From JAFGVL01 sp963662245 (GTDB lineage Bacteria; Bacteroidota; Bacteroidia; Bacteroidales; Paludibacteraceae): a stretch of DNA of 64,000 nucleotides. Shown in pieces: positions 50,699 to 59,695 of the stretch. The stretch's first letter is position 1, and the number at the start of each line of letters is the position of its first letter. Position numbers and translations under genes: made by a program. The notes under the pieces are model-generated. The model did no database searches and was not told the origin of the DNA. It saw only the letters and a program-made list of their open reading frames with translations. The stretch spans positions 182,943 through 246,942 of the forward strand of contig CAXXVQ010000002.1 of assembly GCA_963662245.2 (NCBI GenBank), read 5' to 3'.

Positions 50699-50971
50699 TC
50701 GTTTTTACAGTAAATCAAGGGAATAATTAGCATTTTATTGCTCATTTTCAACAACATTGTGCAAGCTAATGTTAAAATTTACTTTTCCCTAAAAAAAAGA
50801 GTAGACTGACTACAAGATATTTTGAGAATCTGTTAATTTTACAGCTCTTTAAGAAAAATCACTACTAAATATTGATTATTAGATGTTGATTCCGCTATGT
50901 TGATTTGAATGTGATTTTTAACTAAAAACAAAAATATTTAATTCACATTATATACTACAAAATATTTAACC
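50699..50971 (+). promoter_or_regulatory. Gene-free leader of the mce-mmd operon
   Basis: A gap of about 270 nt with no coding frame. Near 50870-50922 a word of the type (A/G)TATTGATT, ATGTTGATT, ATGTTGATT, ATGTGATT occurs four times at roughly 13-17-nt spacing, which could be a set of regulator sites. No clear -33/-7 pair could be placed. Confidence 0.35.
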
Positions 50972-51382
50972 ATGAAACCAACACACATTGAACACATCGG
51001 TATTGCCGTAAAAAACCTTAATGACGCAATCTCTTACTATGAAACTGTTTTAGGCTTAAAATGTTATGCAATTGAAGAAGTTGCTGACCAAAAAGTAAAA
51101 ACAGCATTCTTCATGGTTGGTCAAACAAAACTTGAATTATTAGAATCTACAGATCCTGAAGGACCAATTGGGAAGTTTATTGAGAAAAAAGGAGAAGGTA
51201 TTCACCACCTTGCATTTGCAGTAGAAGGTTTAGCTGAGAAGTTAAACTTAGCAGCAGAAAAAGGAATCCAATTAATTGATAAAGCTCCAAGAAAAGGTGC
51301 CGAAGGCTTAAATATTGGATTCTTGCATCCTAAATCAACTTTTGGAGTGTTAACTGAACTTTGTGAAAATCCAAATAAATAA
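50972..51382 (+). CDS. mce: Methylmalonyl-CoA epimerase
   Basis: Converts R- to S-methylmalonyl-CoA, linking the mutase to the decarboxylase. The 136-residue vicinal oxygen chelate protein starts MKPTHIEHIGIAVKNLNDAI. It has the metal-binding residues of the family (the His of HIEHIGIA, the QTKLELLE segment, EGIHHLAFAVEGLAEKL and the TELCE end). Length is normal. It is the first gene of a five-gene operon, 8 nt before mmdA. Confidence 0.95.
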   Translation: MKPTHIEHIGIAVKNLNDAISYYETVLGLKCYAIEEVADQKVKTAFFMVGQTKLELLESTDPEGPIGKFIEKKGEGIHHLAFAVEGLAEKLNLAAEKGIQLIDKAPRKGAEGLNIGFLHPKSTFGVLTELCENPNK

Positions 51383-51390
51383 GATATAAT

Positions 51391-52953
51391 ATGGATGCAA
51401 ACACAACTAAGCTAAAGGAACTTATTGAGTTAAGAGCTAAAGCTAAACTTGGTGGTGGCCAAAAAAGAATTGATGCACAACATGCAAAAGGGAAATACAC
51501 TGCGCATGAAAGAATTGAAATGCTATTAGATGAAGGCAGCTTCGAAGAACTAGATATGTTTGTAACACACCGTTGCAATAACTTTGGATTAGAAAACGAA
51601 ATATACTTAGGCGATGGAGTTGTTACTGGAAGTGGAACAATTGACGGAAGATTAGTTTATGTTTTCGCTCAAGACTTTACTGTATTTGGAGGATCATTAT
51701 CTGAAACAATGGCTCAAAAAATTTGTAAAGTAATGGACTTGGCAATGAAAATGGGAGCTCCTGTTATTGGTATCAATGACTCAGGTGGCGCTAGAATCCA
51801 AGAAGGTGTAACTTCACTTGCAGGTTATGCAGAAATTTTCGAAAGAAACATCTTAGCTTCTGGTCTTGTGCCTCAAATCTCTGCAATCTTCGGTCCTTGT
51901 GCCGGTGGTGCGGTATACTCTCCTGCCCTTACTGATTTCATCATGATGACTGAGCAAAACAGTTATATGTTTGTAACCGGACCTAAGGTTGTAAAATCTG
52001 TAACCGGCGAAGTTATCTCTACTGAAGACTTAGGTGGTGCAAATGTTCACTCATCAAAATCCGGCGTATCACACTTTAGAGTTGAAAATGAAGAAGTTGG
52101 TATCAAAAAAATCAGATCATTACTATCATACTTACCTCAAAATAACTTAGAAGAAGCTCCTGTAGAAACATGTACTGATCCTATTGACAGACTAGATGAT
52201 GAGTTAAATTCATTAATTCCTGAGAATCCAAATAAACCATATGACATGAAAGAGGTTATTGCTCGTCTTGTTGACTATGGTAAATTCTTAGAAGTACATG
52301 AAGACTATGCTAGAAACATCATTTGCGGTTTCGCTAGATTTAATGGAGTTTCTACCGGTATCGTTGCAAATCAACCAAACTATCTTGCTGGCGTATTAGA
52401 TTGTAATTCATCTAGAAAAGCGGCTAGATTTGTTCGTTTCTGTGATGCATTCAACATTCCTGTATTAACACTAGTTGATGTTCCTGGTTTCCTTCCTGGC
52501 TCTGGTCAAGAATATGCCGGAATTATCAATGACGGTGCAAAATTAATGTTTGCATACGGTGAAGCTACTATTCCAAAAATCACAGTTACAATCAGAAAAT
52601 CATATGGTGGAGCACACGATGTGATGAGCTGTAAACAACTTCGTGGTGACTTTAACTATGCTTGGCCAACTGCAGAAATCGCAGTAATGGGTGCATCTGG
52701 CGCTATCGAAGTATTAGAAGGACGCAACATTAAAGCAATTGAAGATCCAGAAGAAAAAGCAAAATACACAGCGAAAAAAGTTGACGAATACACTAAGAAA
52801 TTTGCCAACCCATACCAAGCTGCAGCTTATGGATATATTGATGATGTAATTGAACCTAGAAATACTCGTTTCCGTATTATTCGTTCATTCCAAGCATTAC
52901 AAACCAAGAAGGTTGTTAATCCATTGAAAAAACATTCAAACATTCCATTATAG
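51391..52953 (+). CDS. mmdA: Methylmalonyl-CoA decarboxylase alpha subunit (carboxyltransferase)
   Basis: A 520-residue carboxyltransferase of the acyl-CoA carboxylase beta family, moving CO2 from S-methylmalonyl-CoA to the biotin carrier. Landmarks are FTVFGGSLSETMAQKICKVM, GAPVIGINDSGGARIQEGVT, FGPCAGGAVYSPALTDFIMM and, in the C-terminal half, LVDVPGFLPGSGQEYAGIIN and FAYGEATIPKITVTIRKSYG. Propionyl-CoA carboxylase is a close relative, but the gene sits with the membrane subunits of a Na+-pumping decarboxylase, which favours mmdA. It is 8 nt after mce and 5 nt before the delta subunit. Confidence 0.94.
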   Translation: MDANTTKLKELIELRAKAKLGGGQKRIDAQHAKGKYTAHERIEMLLDEGSFEELDMFVTHRCNNFGLENEIYLGDGVVTGSGTIDGRLVYVFAQDFTVFGGSLSETMAQKICKVMDLAMKMGAPVIGINDSGGARIQEGVTSLAGYAEIFERNILASGLVPQISAIFGPCAGGAVYSPALTDFIMMTEQNSYMFVTGPKVVKSVTGEVISTEDLGGANVHSSKSGVSHFRVENEEVGIKKIRSLLSYLPQNNLEEAPVETCTDPIDRLDDELNSLIPENPNKPYDMKEVIARLVDYGKFLEVHEDYARNIICGFARFNGVSTGIVANQPNYLAGVLDCNSSRKAARFVRFCDAFNIPVLTLVDVPGFLPGSGQEYAGIINDGAKLMFAYGEATIPKITVTIRKSYGGAHDVMSCKQLRGDFNYAWPTAEIAVMGASGAIEVLEGRNIKAIEDPEEKAKYTAKKVDEYTKKFANPYQAAAYGYIDDVIEPRNTRFRIIRSFQALQTKKVVNPLKKHSNIPL

Positions 52954-52958
52954 TATAA

Positions 52959-53330
52959 ATGCTTATGACACTATTAGATATTGACTGGTCAGAAACTTCT
53001 AGAGTAGTTATCTTGGGAATAGGCATGGTATTTATCATCCTTGTTCTCTTAATCTTTGTGATCAAGATTTTCGGGATGCTATTTGCACCAAAAGTACTTG
53101 TAAGAAAAAACACACAAAAAAGCACTACATCTGAACCAGAACTAAAAGAAGAAGAATATGTTGAAAGCCACTTAACTGCAGAATGTAGTGCGGCTATTGG
53201 GATGGCTCTTCACTTATACTATGAAGATGTACATGATCTTGAAAACACGATCGTAACAATTAAACGAGTGGAGAAAAGATATTCTCCTTGGAACTCTAAA
53301 ATTTATGGATTAACAAACCTTGTAAGATAA
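52959..53330 (+). CDS. mmdD: OadG-like membrane-anchor subunit
   Basis: A 123-residue subunit that stabilises the Na+-pumping decarboxylase complex. It has a single membrane helix (VVILGIGMVFIILVLLIFVI) close to the N-terminus, followed by a cytosolic part (KKSTT-like linker, then HLTAECSAAIGMALHLYYED and WNSKIYGLTNLVR). Its position between mmdA and the biotin carrier gene matches the family's usual gene order. The primary sequence of this subunit is poorly conserved; identity rests on context and topology. Confidence 0.85.
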   Translation: MLMTLLDIDWSETSRVVILGIGMVFIILVLLIFVIKIFGMLFAPKVLVRKNTQKSTTSEPELKEEEYVESHLTAECSAAIGMALHLYYEDVHDLENTIVTIKRVEKRYSPWNSKIYGLTNLVR

Positions 53331-53336
53331 TCTAAA

Positions 53337-54071
53337 ATGAAAAAATTTAAATTTATTATAAATGGCAGTTCTTATGAAGTTTCTGTACAAGAAACTTCTA
53401 AAGATGTTGCAGAAATAGAAGTTAATGGAACTTCTTTTACTGTTGAAATAGAGAAACCGGACAAGGACTCTCCGTTAATTATTAAAAAACCGGGAATTGT
53501 AGATCCAATTAAAGTTCCTGAAAAAACAACTAGTGAAGCTACAATCAAATCACCTCTTCCGGGAAGCATTTCTAAGATTTTAGTAAATGAAGGCCAAACT
53601 GTAAAAAGAGGAGATGTGCTTCTTACTATGGAATCTATGAAGATGGAGAATAACATCGTTGCTGAAGAAGACGGTATTGTTAAAAAACTTCATGTACAAG
53701 TCGGACAAACTGTAATGCAAGATGAACTTCTTTTAGATTTCGAAAGCTTTGTTGCTGCTACAGTTGAAGAAAGTGCAAAACTACCTACTCCTGAACCTAA
53801 AAAAGAGACTGCCCAAGCAGTAGTTGAACAACCAAAAGCAAAACCGACACCTGCAGGAAGCAATACAGTTAAATCACCTCTTCCTGGAACAGTGCTTTCA
53901 ATTGCAATAAAAGTTGGACAATCAGTTAAAAAAGGAGACAAACTTCTAGCATTAGAATCTATGAAAATGGAAAATAATATTTTAGCTGAGAAAGACATTA
54001 CTATCAAAGCAATCCATGTTTCTCAAGGACAAAGCGTTATGCAAGATGATCCATTAATTGATTTTGAATAA
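53337..54071 (+). CDS. mmdC: Biotin carrier subunit with two biotinyl domains
   Basis: The carrier swings CO2 from MmdA to MmdB. This 244-residue protein has two complete biotinyl domains: residues 70-136 (PLPGSISKILVNEGQTVKRG, with the biotin lysine K102 in MESMKMENN) and 179-244 (PLPGTVLSIAIKVGQSVKKG, K210 in LESMKMENN). Both contain a conserved VMQD. A Pro/Lys/Ala-rich linker of about 40 residues lies between. Usual MmdC proteins are about 130-150 residues with one domain. The N-terminal 60 residues form an unassigned domain. The duplication is unusual and recent-looking. Confidence 0.93.
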   Translation: MKKFKFIINGSSYEVSVQETSKDVAEIEVNGTSFTVEIEKPDKDSPLIIKKPGIVDPIKVPEKTTSEATIKSPLPGSISKILVNEGQTVKRGDVLLTMESMKMENNIVAEEDGIVKKLHVQVGQTVMQDELLLDFESFVAATVEESAKLPTPEPKKETAQAVVEQPKAKPTPAGSNTVKSPLPGTVLSIAIKVGQSVKKGDKLLALESMKMENNILAEKDITIKAIHVSQGQSVMQDDPLIDFE

Positions 54072-54090
54072 CTAAAGTCTTTAAAAAACT

Positions 54091-55434
54091 ATGATTAAGA
54101 TGAGAAACAACATCAAACATATTATTTTCTTAGTTTCTGTTCTTTTTGTAGGCTTATCATTGTTTGCTTCTACTTCTGTTTCTCCTGAAATAAAACAAGA
54201 AACACAAACAACTACAATTCAAGCTTCTACACAAAATGCACAAACTGCTAATGCAAAGAAAAAAGATGTAACCATTATTGACAACTTCATCAACTTTGTT
54301 AAAACAACAGGGTTTGCAGCTGCAGATTGGAGAACATTAGTAATGATTGTAATCTCAAGTATACTTCTATACTTGGCTATTGAAAAAGGTTTTGAACCAC
54401 TCCTACTCATGCCAATTGCTTTTGGTATGTTGCTAACTAACCTTCCTATATCAGGGTTATTTACTCCTGAATTATTTGCAGGAGGACATGTTCACTGGGG
54501 ACATTTTGCAGATAAAGCCGGGCTCTTAGATTACCTTTACCTAGGAGTTAAGCTGGGAATATATCCTTGTATTATCTTTATTGGTGTCGGTGCTATGACA
54601 GACTTTGGGCCATTATTAGCTAACCCCAAAAGTTTACTACTTGGTGCTGCTGCGCAGATAGGAATCTTTGCCACATACATGGGAGCTATGGCTTTAGGAT
54701 TCTCACCAACAGAAGCTGGCTCTATTGGAATAATAGGTGGAGCCGATGGGCCAACAGCAATCTTTATTACAACAAAACTTGCACCGCATTTATTAGGACC
54801 TATTGCTGTTGCAGCATATTCATATATGGCACTAGTACCGGTAATTCAACCTCCAATTATGCGCTTATTAACTACAAAAAAGGAAAGAGGAATTCGCATG
54901 AAACAGCTAAGAACTGTTTCTAAAAAGGAAAAAATTCTATTCCCTATTGTAGCTACAACTATAGTAGCATTGTTATTACCTCCAGCTACAACACTTGTAG
55001 GTTCTCTTATGCTTGGAAACCTAATGAGAGAAAGTGGCGTTGTAGAAAGACTTAGCAAGACCGTACAAAACGAGTTAATGAATATCACAACCATCTTCTT
55101 AGGAATTACAGTAGGTGCAACAGCAACTTCTGAAGCTTTCTTAAACACTCAAACATTAAGCATTCTTGCAATGGGTGTAATTGCTTTTGGAATGGGTTCT
55201 GCAGGTGGTGTTCTTTTAGCTAAATTCATGAACTTGTTCACTAAAGAAAAAATTAACCCACTTATTGGTTCTGCAGGTGTATCTGCTGTACCAATGGCAG
55301 CCCGTGTATCGCAAACAGTAGGTCAAGAAACTGACCCTGGCAACTTTTTATTGATGCATGCCATGGGACCAAATGTAGCCGGAGTAATCGGTTCCGCTGT
55401 AGCTGCTGGTATTTTATTAAGCATGTTTGGATAA
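54091..55434 (+). CDS. mmdB: Na+-translocating decarboxylase beta subunit
   Basis: The membrane subunit that couples decarboxylation of carboxybiotin to Na+ export. The 447-residue protein has about ten membrane segments and the ion-binding motif IIGGADGPTAIFITTKLAPH with its conserved Asp. The last third (GATATSEAFLNTQTLSILAM, GNFLLMHAMGPNVAGVIGSA) is typical. Unusual is an N-terminal extension of about 75 residues with a signal-like hydrophobic segment (IIFLVSVLFVGLSLFASTS) and a Thr/Gln/Ala-rich linker before the first family segment. A strong terminator follows. Confidence 0.93.
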   Translation: MIKMRNNIKHIIFLVSVLFVGLSLFASTSVSPEIKQETQTTTIQASTQNAQTANAKKKDVTIIDNFINFVKTTGFAAADWRTLVMIVISSILLYLAIEKGFEPLLLMPIAFGMLLTNLPISGLFTPELFAGGHVHWGHFADKAGLLDYLYLGVKLGIYPCIIFIGVGAMTDFGPLLANPKSLLLGAAAQIGIFATYMGAMALGFSPTEAGSIGIIGGADGPTAIFITTKLAPHLLGPIAVAAYSYMALVPVIQPPIMRLLTTKKERGIRMKQLRTVSKKEKILFPIVATTIVALLLPPATTLVGSLMLGNLMRESGVVERLSKTVQNELMNITTIFLGITVGATATSEAFLNTQTLSILAMGVIAFGMGSAGGVLLAKFMNLFTKEKINPLIGSAGVSAVPMAARVSQTVGQETDPGNFLLMHAMGPNVAGVIGSAVAAGILLSMFG

Positions 55435-55457
55435 AACCAAAGTCTACCATATTTTAG

Positions 55458-55494
55458 ATACGCCTTTCATAATCTGAAAGGCGTATTTTTTTTT
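55458..55494 (+). terminator. Terminator of the mce-mmd operon
   Basis: ATACGCCTTTCA (55458-55469) pairs perfectly with TGAAAGGCGTAT (55475-55486), followed by eight T. Confidence 0.95.
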
Positions 55495-55511
55495 AACCAA
55501 AATACTAAACA

Positions 55512-55910
55512 ATGAAACTAGAACATTTTGCCCTAAATGTAAGCGACCCTGTAGGAATGTCTAAATGGTATAAAGAAAACCTGGGAATGACAATCGTTCG
55601 TCAACAAACAGAAGCTCCATTCACTCATTTTATTGCAGACAATAGTGGACGCATTATGATAGAAATATACTGCAATCCAGCAGACGAAGTTCCAAACTAC
55701 AAAAACATGGATCCGCTATTAGTACATCTTGCATTTGTATCAGAGAACCCAACAGCTGACAAACAAAAACTAATTACAGCTGGTGCTACAGAAGAATCTG
55801 ACACTCCATTTGAAGATGGTACACATTTAGTAATGCTTAGAGACCCTTGGGGGTTATCAATACAACTTTGCAAAAGAGGAAAAGCAATGCTTCTTAACAA
55901 AGAACTATAA
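55512..55910 (+). CDS. VOC-family (glyoxalase-like) protein
   Basis: A 132-residue single-domain vicinal oxygen chelate protein: MKLEHFALNVSDPVGMSKWY, NSGRIMIEIYCNPADEVPNY, MDPLLVHLAFVSENPTADKQ, HLVMLRDPWGLSIQLCKRGK. The His and Glu positions of the metal-dependent VOC fold are present. It starts 18 nt after the T run of the mmd terminator, so it must have its own promoter or rely on read-through. Substrate unknown; glyoxalase, fosfomycin-type and dioxygenase relatives cannot be told apart here. Confidence 0.85.
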   Translation: MKLEHFALNVSDPVGMSKWYKENLGMTIVRQQTEAPFTHFIADNSGRIMIEIYCNPADEVPNYKNMDPLLVHLAFVSENPTADKQKLITAGATEESDTPFEDGTHLVMLRDPWGLSIQLCKRGKAMLLNKEL

Positions 55911-55914
55911 AAAG

Positions 55915-56040
55915 GGGATGTCCAAAAAGGTAGCAATACCTAGATTAGAATTCAATATTTGAAAATGGTTTGAGGTTGACCTCAAATAAAAACAATATAA
56001 AAGAGGCTATCCGATACTTTTTGGACAGCCTCTTTTATAT
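55915..56040. repeat. Inverted repeat with terminator hairpin
   Basis: GGATGTCCAAAAAGGTA (55917-55933) is answered by ATACTTTTTGGACA (56013-56026). Inside the right arm AAAAGAGGCTATCC and GGACAGCCTCTTTT (56001-56036) form a strong hairpin that would end the DUF1015 transcript on the minus strand. Confidence 0.65.
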
Positions 56041-56055
56041 ATCTAATCAATAATA

Positions 56056-57303
56056 TTAGTTTTCTAGTTTATGAACAATAAGTCCAGAACGAAGTTTGGG
56101 TTCAAACCAAGTTGTTTTAGGAGGCATAATATTTCCGCTGTCAGCGATAGCGATAAGCTGATCCATAGACACGGCATAAAGAGCTAAAGCAACTTTCATT
56201 TCGCCGCTATCAACACGCTTTTTAAGCTCACCTAAACCACGAATACCTCCAACAAAATCTACTCGTTTATCAGAACGAAGATCTTTAATTCCAAGAATCT
56301 CATCCAAGATTAAGTTAGAAGAAATTGTAACATCTAATACTCCAATAGGATCATTGTCATTATATGTTCCTTCTTTAGCTGTCAATGAGTACCATTTACC
56401 AGATAAATACATTGAGAAGTTATGTAGTTTGTTTGGTTTATAAATCTCAGCACCCATTTCTTGAACATCAAAGTTTCTAGAAACAGCTGCGATAAATTCT
56501 TCATCAGACAAACCATTTAAATCTTTTACCACACGGTTGTAATCAATGATACTCAATTGGTTATCAGGGAAACAAACCGCCAAGAAATAGTTATATTCTT
56601 CATCACCTTTGTGATTTGGATTTTGTTTGCGTTTCTCATCTCCTACCAATGCTGCTGCTGCACTTCTGTGGTGGCCATCAGCAATATACAATGATGGAAT
56701 ATCTGCAAATAATTCTGTGATGCGTTTAATTGTAGCCTCATCATCAATCACCCAAAAGTGGTGACCAAAACCATCAGGAGCAACGAAATCATATACTGCT
56801 TCTCCAGCTACAGTTTTAGCCACAATAGCATCTAACTCATCTTGGTGAGGATAAGCAAAGAACACAGGTTCTACATTGGCATTATTAATACGCACATGAA
56901 TCATTCTGTCTTCTTCTTTATCACGACGGGTTAACTCATGCTTTTTGATATTCCCTTTCATGTAATCTTCCACATTAGCACAAAGCACCATACCATATTG
57001 TGTTCTGCCATTCATGGTTTGAGCATACACATAATAGTTTTCTTTCTCGTCTTGTTTCAACCAACCTTGAGCTTGGAAATTTCTGAAATTTTCAACGGCT
57101 TTGTCATACACTTCTTGAGAGTGCTCATCTGTACCGGCAGGGAAATCAATTTCAGGTTTGATAATATGGTAAAGTGATTTTTCATTTCCTTCAGCCTCTA
57201 CTCTAGCCTCTTCTGAGTTAAGTACATCATAAGGTCTTGAAGCAACTTGTTCTACTAATTCTTGTGGCGGTCTTAGACCTTTAAATGGTTTTACAATAGC
57301 CAT
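56056..57303 (-). CDS. DUF1015 protein
   Basis: A 415-residue protein of the DUF1015 family (MAIVKPFKGLRPPQELVEQV, RPYDVLNSEEARVEAEGNEK, LYIADGHHRSAAAALVGDEK, MPPKTTWFEPKLRSGLIVHK). The family is related by fold to phosphoserine-type enzymes, and the gene is often beside serA and serC in Bacteroidota, as here; its function is not established. Start chosen at ATG 57303. A longer frame to 57369 overlaps the serA terminator. Confidence 0.9.
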   Translation of the reverse strand: MAIVKPFKGLRPPQELVEQVASRPYDVLNSEEARVEAEGNEKSLYHIIKPEIDFPAGTDEHSQEVYDKAVENFRNFQAQGWLKQDEKENYYVYAQTMNGRTQYGMVLCANVEDYMKGNIKKHELTRRDKEEDRMIHVRINNANVEPVFFAYPHQDELDAIVAKTVAGEAVYDFVAPDGFGHHFWVIDDEATIKRITELFADIPSLYIADGHHRSAAAALVGDEKRKQNPNHKGDEEYNYFLAVCFPDNQLSIIDYNRVVKDLNGLSDEEFIAAVSRNFDVQEMGAEIYKPNKLHNFSMYLSGKWYSLTAKEGTYNDNDPIGVLDVTISSNLILDEILGIKDLRSDKRVDFVGGIRGLGELKKRVDSGEMKVALALYAVSMDQLIAIADSGNIMPPKTTWFEPKLRSGLIVHKLEN

Positions 57304-57338
57304 ATTTGTAGTTTTTGATTTTTCTGTTAGTATTCTAT

Positions 57339-57378
57339 AAAAAAAGAATTGACTACTGTTCAAGAACAATAGTCAATT
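57339..57378 (-). terminator. Terminator after serA
   Basis: AATTGACTACTGTTC (57347-57361) pairs with GAACAATAGTCAATT (57364-57378) with one mismatch. On the minus strand it is followed by a T run. Confidence 0.85.
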
Positions 57379-57395
57379 ACATTATATAAATAATC

Positions 57396-58316
57396 TTATT
57401 TATTTACTCTGAATTTTTCGTTTCCTGTTTGGAAGAAATCAGCGATTTGTTTAGCCGCAGCTAAACCAGCATTGATGTTTGCTTCAGCTGTTTGAGCTCC
57501 CATTTTCTTAGGAGTTGCAAAGAATCTGTTCGAAAACTTCTCTTTTAACTCAGCTGAATTTGATGGTGCAATATCACTCATATATTTAAAGTCTGCACGG
57601 TCAGTCATCAATTTAGCTAAATCAGCCTCGTGAATTACTTCTTTACGAGCTGTATTTACAAGCATTGCCCCTTTAGGCATTAAGTTTAACAAATCGTAGT
57701 TGATTGACTCTTTAGTTTCTGCAGTTGCAGGAATATGTAAAGAAACAACATCACATGTTTTGTATAACTCAGTAACGGAGTTTAATGCTACAACACCGTC
57801 AGCCTCGATAACATCAGCACGACAGTATGCATCATAAGCATATACATGCATTCCAAAACCTTTAGCAATACGCGCTACATTACGACCTACATTACCATAA
57901 GCATGGATACCAATTTTCTTTCCTAACAACTCAGTACCTGAAGTACCATCATACATGTTACGAACAGCATATACCATCATACCAAGAGCAAGCTCAGCTA
58001 CAGCATTTGCATTTTGACCCGGAGTATTCATAACACATACACCTGCTGCTGTTGCAGCTTCTAGATCAACATTGTCATAACCGGCACCGGCACGCACAAC
58101 GATTTTCAATTCTTTTGCAGCAGAAATAACTTCTGCATCTATAATATCACTTCTAATGATGATTGCATTTGCATCAGCAACAGCATCTAATAGTTGTTTT
58201 TTTTCTGTGTATTTTTCTAAAAGGCTTAGTTCATATCCTGCACCTTCTACTACTTCACGAATACCGTCAACTGCAGCTTTCGCAAATGGTTTGTCTGTAG
58301 CAATTAATACTTTCAT
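57396..58316 (-). CDS. serA: D-3-Phosphoglycerate dehydrogenase (SerA)
   Basis: The first step of serine synthesis, oxidising 3-phosphoglycerate with NAD+. The 306-residue product starts MKVLIATDKPFAKAAV. It has the NAD-binding GKKIGIHAYGNVGRNVARIA, the substrate-domain RAGAGYDNVDLEAATAAGVC and VVSLHIPATAETKESINYDL. Its short form, with no ACT regulatory domain, suggests it is not feedback-inhibited by serine in the usual manner. A preceding serC terminator and a possible -7 element (58387-58394, minus strand) indicate an own promoter. Confidence 0.93.
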   Translation of the reverse strand: MKVLIATDKPFAKAAVDGIREVVEGAGYELSLLEKYTEKKQLLDAVADANAIIIRSDIIDAEVISAAKELKIVVRAGAGYDNVDLEAATAAGVCVMNTPGQNANAVAELALGMMVYAVRNMYDGTSGTELLGKKIGIHAYGNVGRNVARIAKGFGMHVYAYDAYCRADVIEADGVVALNSVTELYKTCDVVSLHIPATAETKESINYDLLNLMPKGAMLVNTARKEVIHEADLAKLMTDRADFKYMSDIAPSNSAELKEKFSNRFFATPKKMGAQTAEANINAGLAAAKQIADFFQTGNEKFRVNK

Positions 58317-58386
58317 ATTCAAATTTTTGATGGAGTTATTATTCTTTGAATGATAAGATTAAATCTCACCTTGTTTTAACGGAAGG

Positions 58387-58394
58387 CAAATATA
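58387..58394 (-). promoter_or_regulatory. Probable -7 element of serA
   Basis: The plus-strand CAAATATA reads TATATTTG on the minus strand, 71 nt before the ATG and just after the serC terminator. Confidence 0.35.
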
Positions 58395-58422
58395 CAAAAA
58401 AGATTTCCTTCATAAATGCAAA

Positions 58423-58460
58423 AAAAAGAAAAAGGACACAACGGCAATCGATGTGTCCTT
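58423..58460 (-). terminator. Terminator after serC
   Basis: AAGGACACA (58432-58440) pairs perfectly with TGTGTCCTT (58452-58460). On the minus strand TTTCTTTTTTT follows. Confidence 0.85.
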
Positions 58461-58481
58461 ATATATTTGATAAACAATTTT

Positions 58482-59549
58482 TTAGTGAGATTTTTCAAAC
58501 TCATTCATGCAATCAATTAAAGCTTGAATGCTTTCTTTTGGCATTGCATTGTAGGTAGAAGCACGGAAACCACCAACTGAACGGTGACCTTTAATTCCGA
58601 TCATTCCTTTTGATGCTGCAAATGCTCCAAAATCAGCTTCTAACTCTTTGTACTCATCTTTCATTACGAAACAGATATTCATTAATGAACGATCTTCAAC
58701 AGCTGCTGTTCCTGTAAAGATTTTGCTGCTATCAATTGCGTCATACAACATACCAGCTTTTTCAATGTTAATTTTCTCCATAGCTGACAAACCACCAAGA
58801 TCTTTTAACCATTTAAGAGTTTGTAACGCTGCGTAAATAGGAACTACTGGAGGTGTATTAAACATTGAACCATCTTTCACATGTGTACGGTAGTCCAACA
58901 TAGTTGGGATTTGACGAGAAACTTTTCCTAAAGCATCTTCTTTTACAATAGCAAAAGTCAAACCTGCAGGAGCTAAATTCTTTTGTGCACCACCATAAAT
59001 GATATCATATTTAGATACATCTACTGGACGAGAGAAAATATCAGATGACATATCAGCTACCATTCTAACTGGAGAATCTAATTCTTTTCTAATTTCAGTT
59101 CCGTAAATAGTATTATTTGTTGTGATATGGAAATAATCTACATCAGTAGGGATTGTGTAATCTTTAGGAACGAAAGTATAGTTAGCATCTTTAGATGAAG
59201 CAACTTCAATAACTTCACCAAATAATTTAGCTTCTTTCATTGCTTTATTAGCCCAAGCACCTGTATTTAAATATGCTGCTTTTTTCTCTAATAAGTTAAA
59301 TGGAACCATGCAAAATTGCAAACTGGCACCACCACCTAAAAATAGCACTTTGTAACCATCAGGAATATCTAATAACTCTTTGAATAACGCTTCAGCTTCA
59401 TCAACGATAGGTTGAAAATCTTTTGCACGATGACTGATTTCCATAATAGAAAGACCACTACCTTGAAAATCTAAAATAGCTTTAGCTGTATTTTCAATTG
59501 TAAACTGAGGCAAAATAGATGGCCCTGCGTTAAAATTGTGCTTTTTCAT
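58482..59549 (-). CDS. serC: Phosphoserine aminotransferase (SerC)
   Basis: A PLP-dependent transaminase that makes phosphoserine from 3-phosphohydroxypyruvate. The 355-residue product starts MKKHNFNAGPSILPQFTIEN and has SGLSIMEISHRAKDFQPIVD, VLFLGGGASLQFCMVPFNLL, ADMSSDIFSRPVDVSKYDII and the PLP lysine in YGGAQKNLAPAGLT. The end VGGFRASTYNAMPKESIQAL fits the family. It heads the serC-serA-DUF1015 group, though terminators separate the genes. A -7 element TAACTTTG may lie at 59665-59672 (minus strand), with ATTG 19 bp further upstream. Confidence 0.96.
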   Translation of the reverse strand: MKKHNFNAGPSILPQFTIENTAKAILDFQGSGLSIMEISHRAKDFQPIVDEAEALFKELLDIPDGYKVLFLGGGASLQFCMVPFNLLEKKAAYLNTGAWANKAMKEAKLFGEVIEVASSKDANYTFVPKDYTIPTDVDYFHITTNNTIYGTEIRKELDSPVRMVADMSSDIFSRPVDVSKYDIIYGGAQKNLAPAGLTFAIVKEDALGKVSRQIPTMLDYRTHVKDGSMFNTPPVVPIYAALQTLKWLKDLGGLSAMEKINIEKAGMLYDAIDSSKIFTGTAAVEDRSLMNICFVMKDEYKELEADFGAFAASKGMIGIKGHRSVGGFRASTYNAMPKESIQALIDCMNEFEKSH

Positions 59550-59664
59550 ATAAAATAAATTTGATTTTTTATAAAAAACAATTGTTTGTAATATACTTGA
59601 ATTAAAAAATCTCTAAACCTCTTAATCATATAGATATCAGCGTTTATCTGAAATTTTGGAAGTG

Positions 59665-59695
59665 CAAAGTTAATGCTTTGTTTATTTACAGCAAT
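59665..59695 (-). promoter_or_regulatory. Probable promoter of serC
   Basis: On the minus strand ATTG (complement of 59692-59695), 19 bp, TAACTTTG (complement of 59665-59672). The rest of the gap of about 280 nt holds nothing recognisable. Confidence 0.4.
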
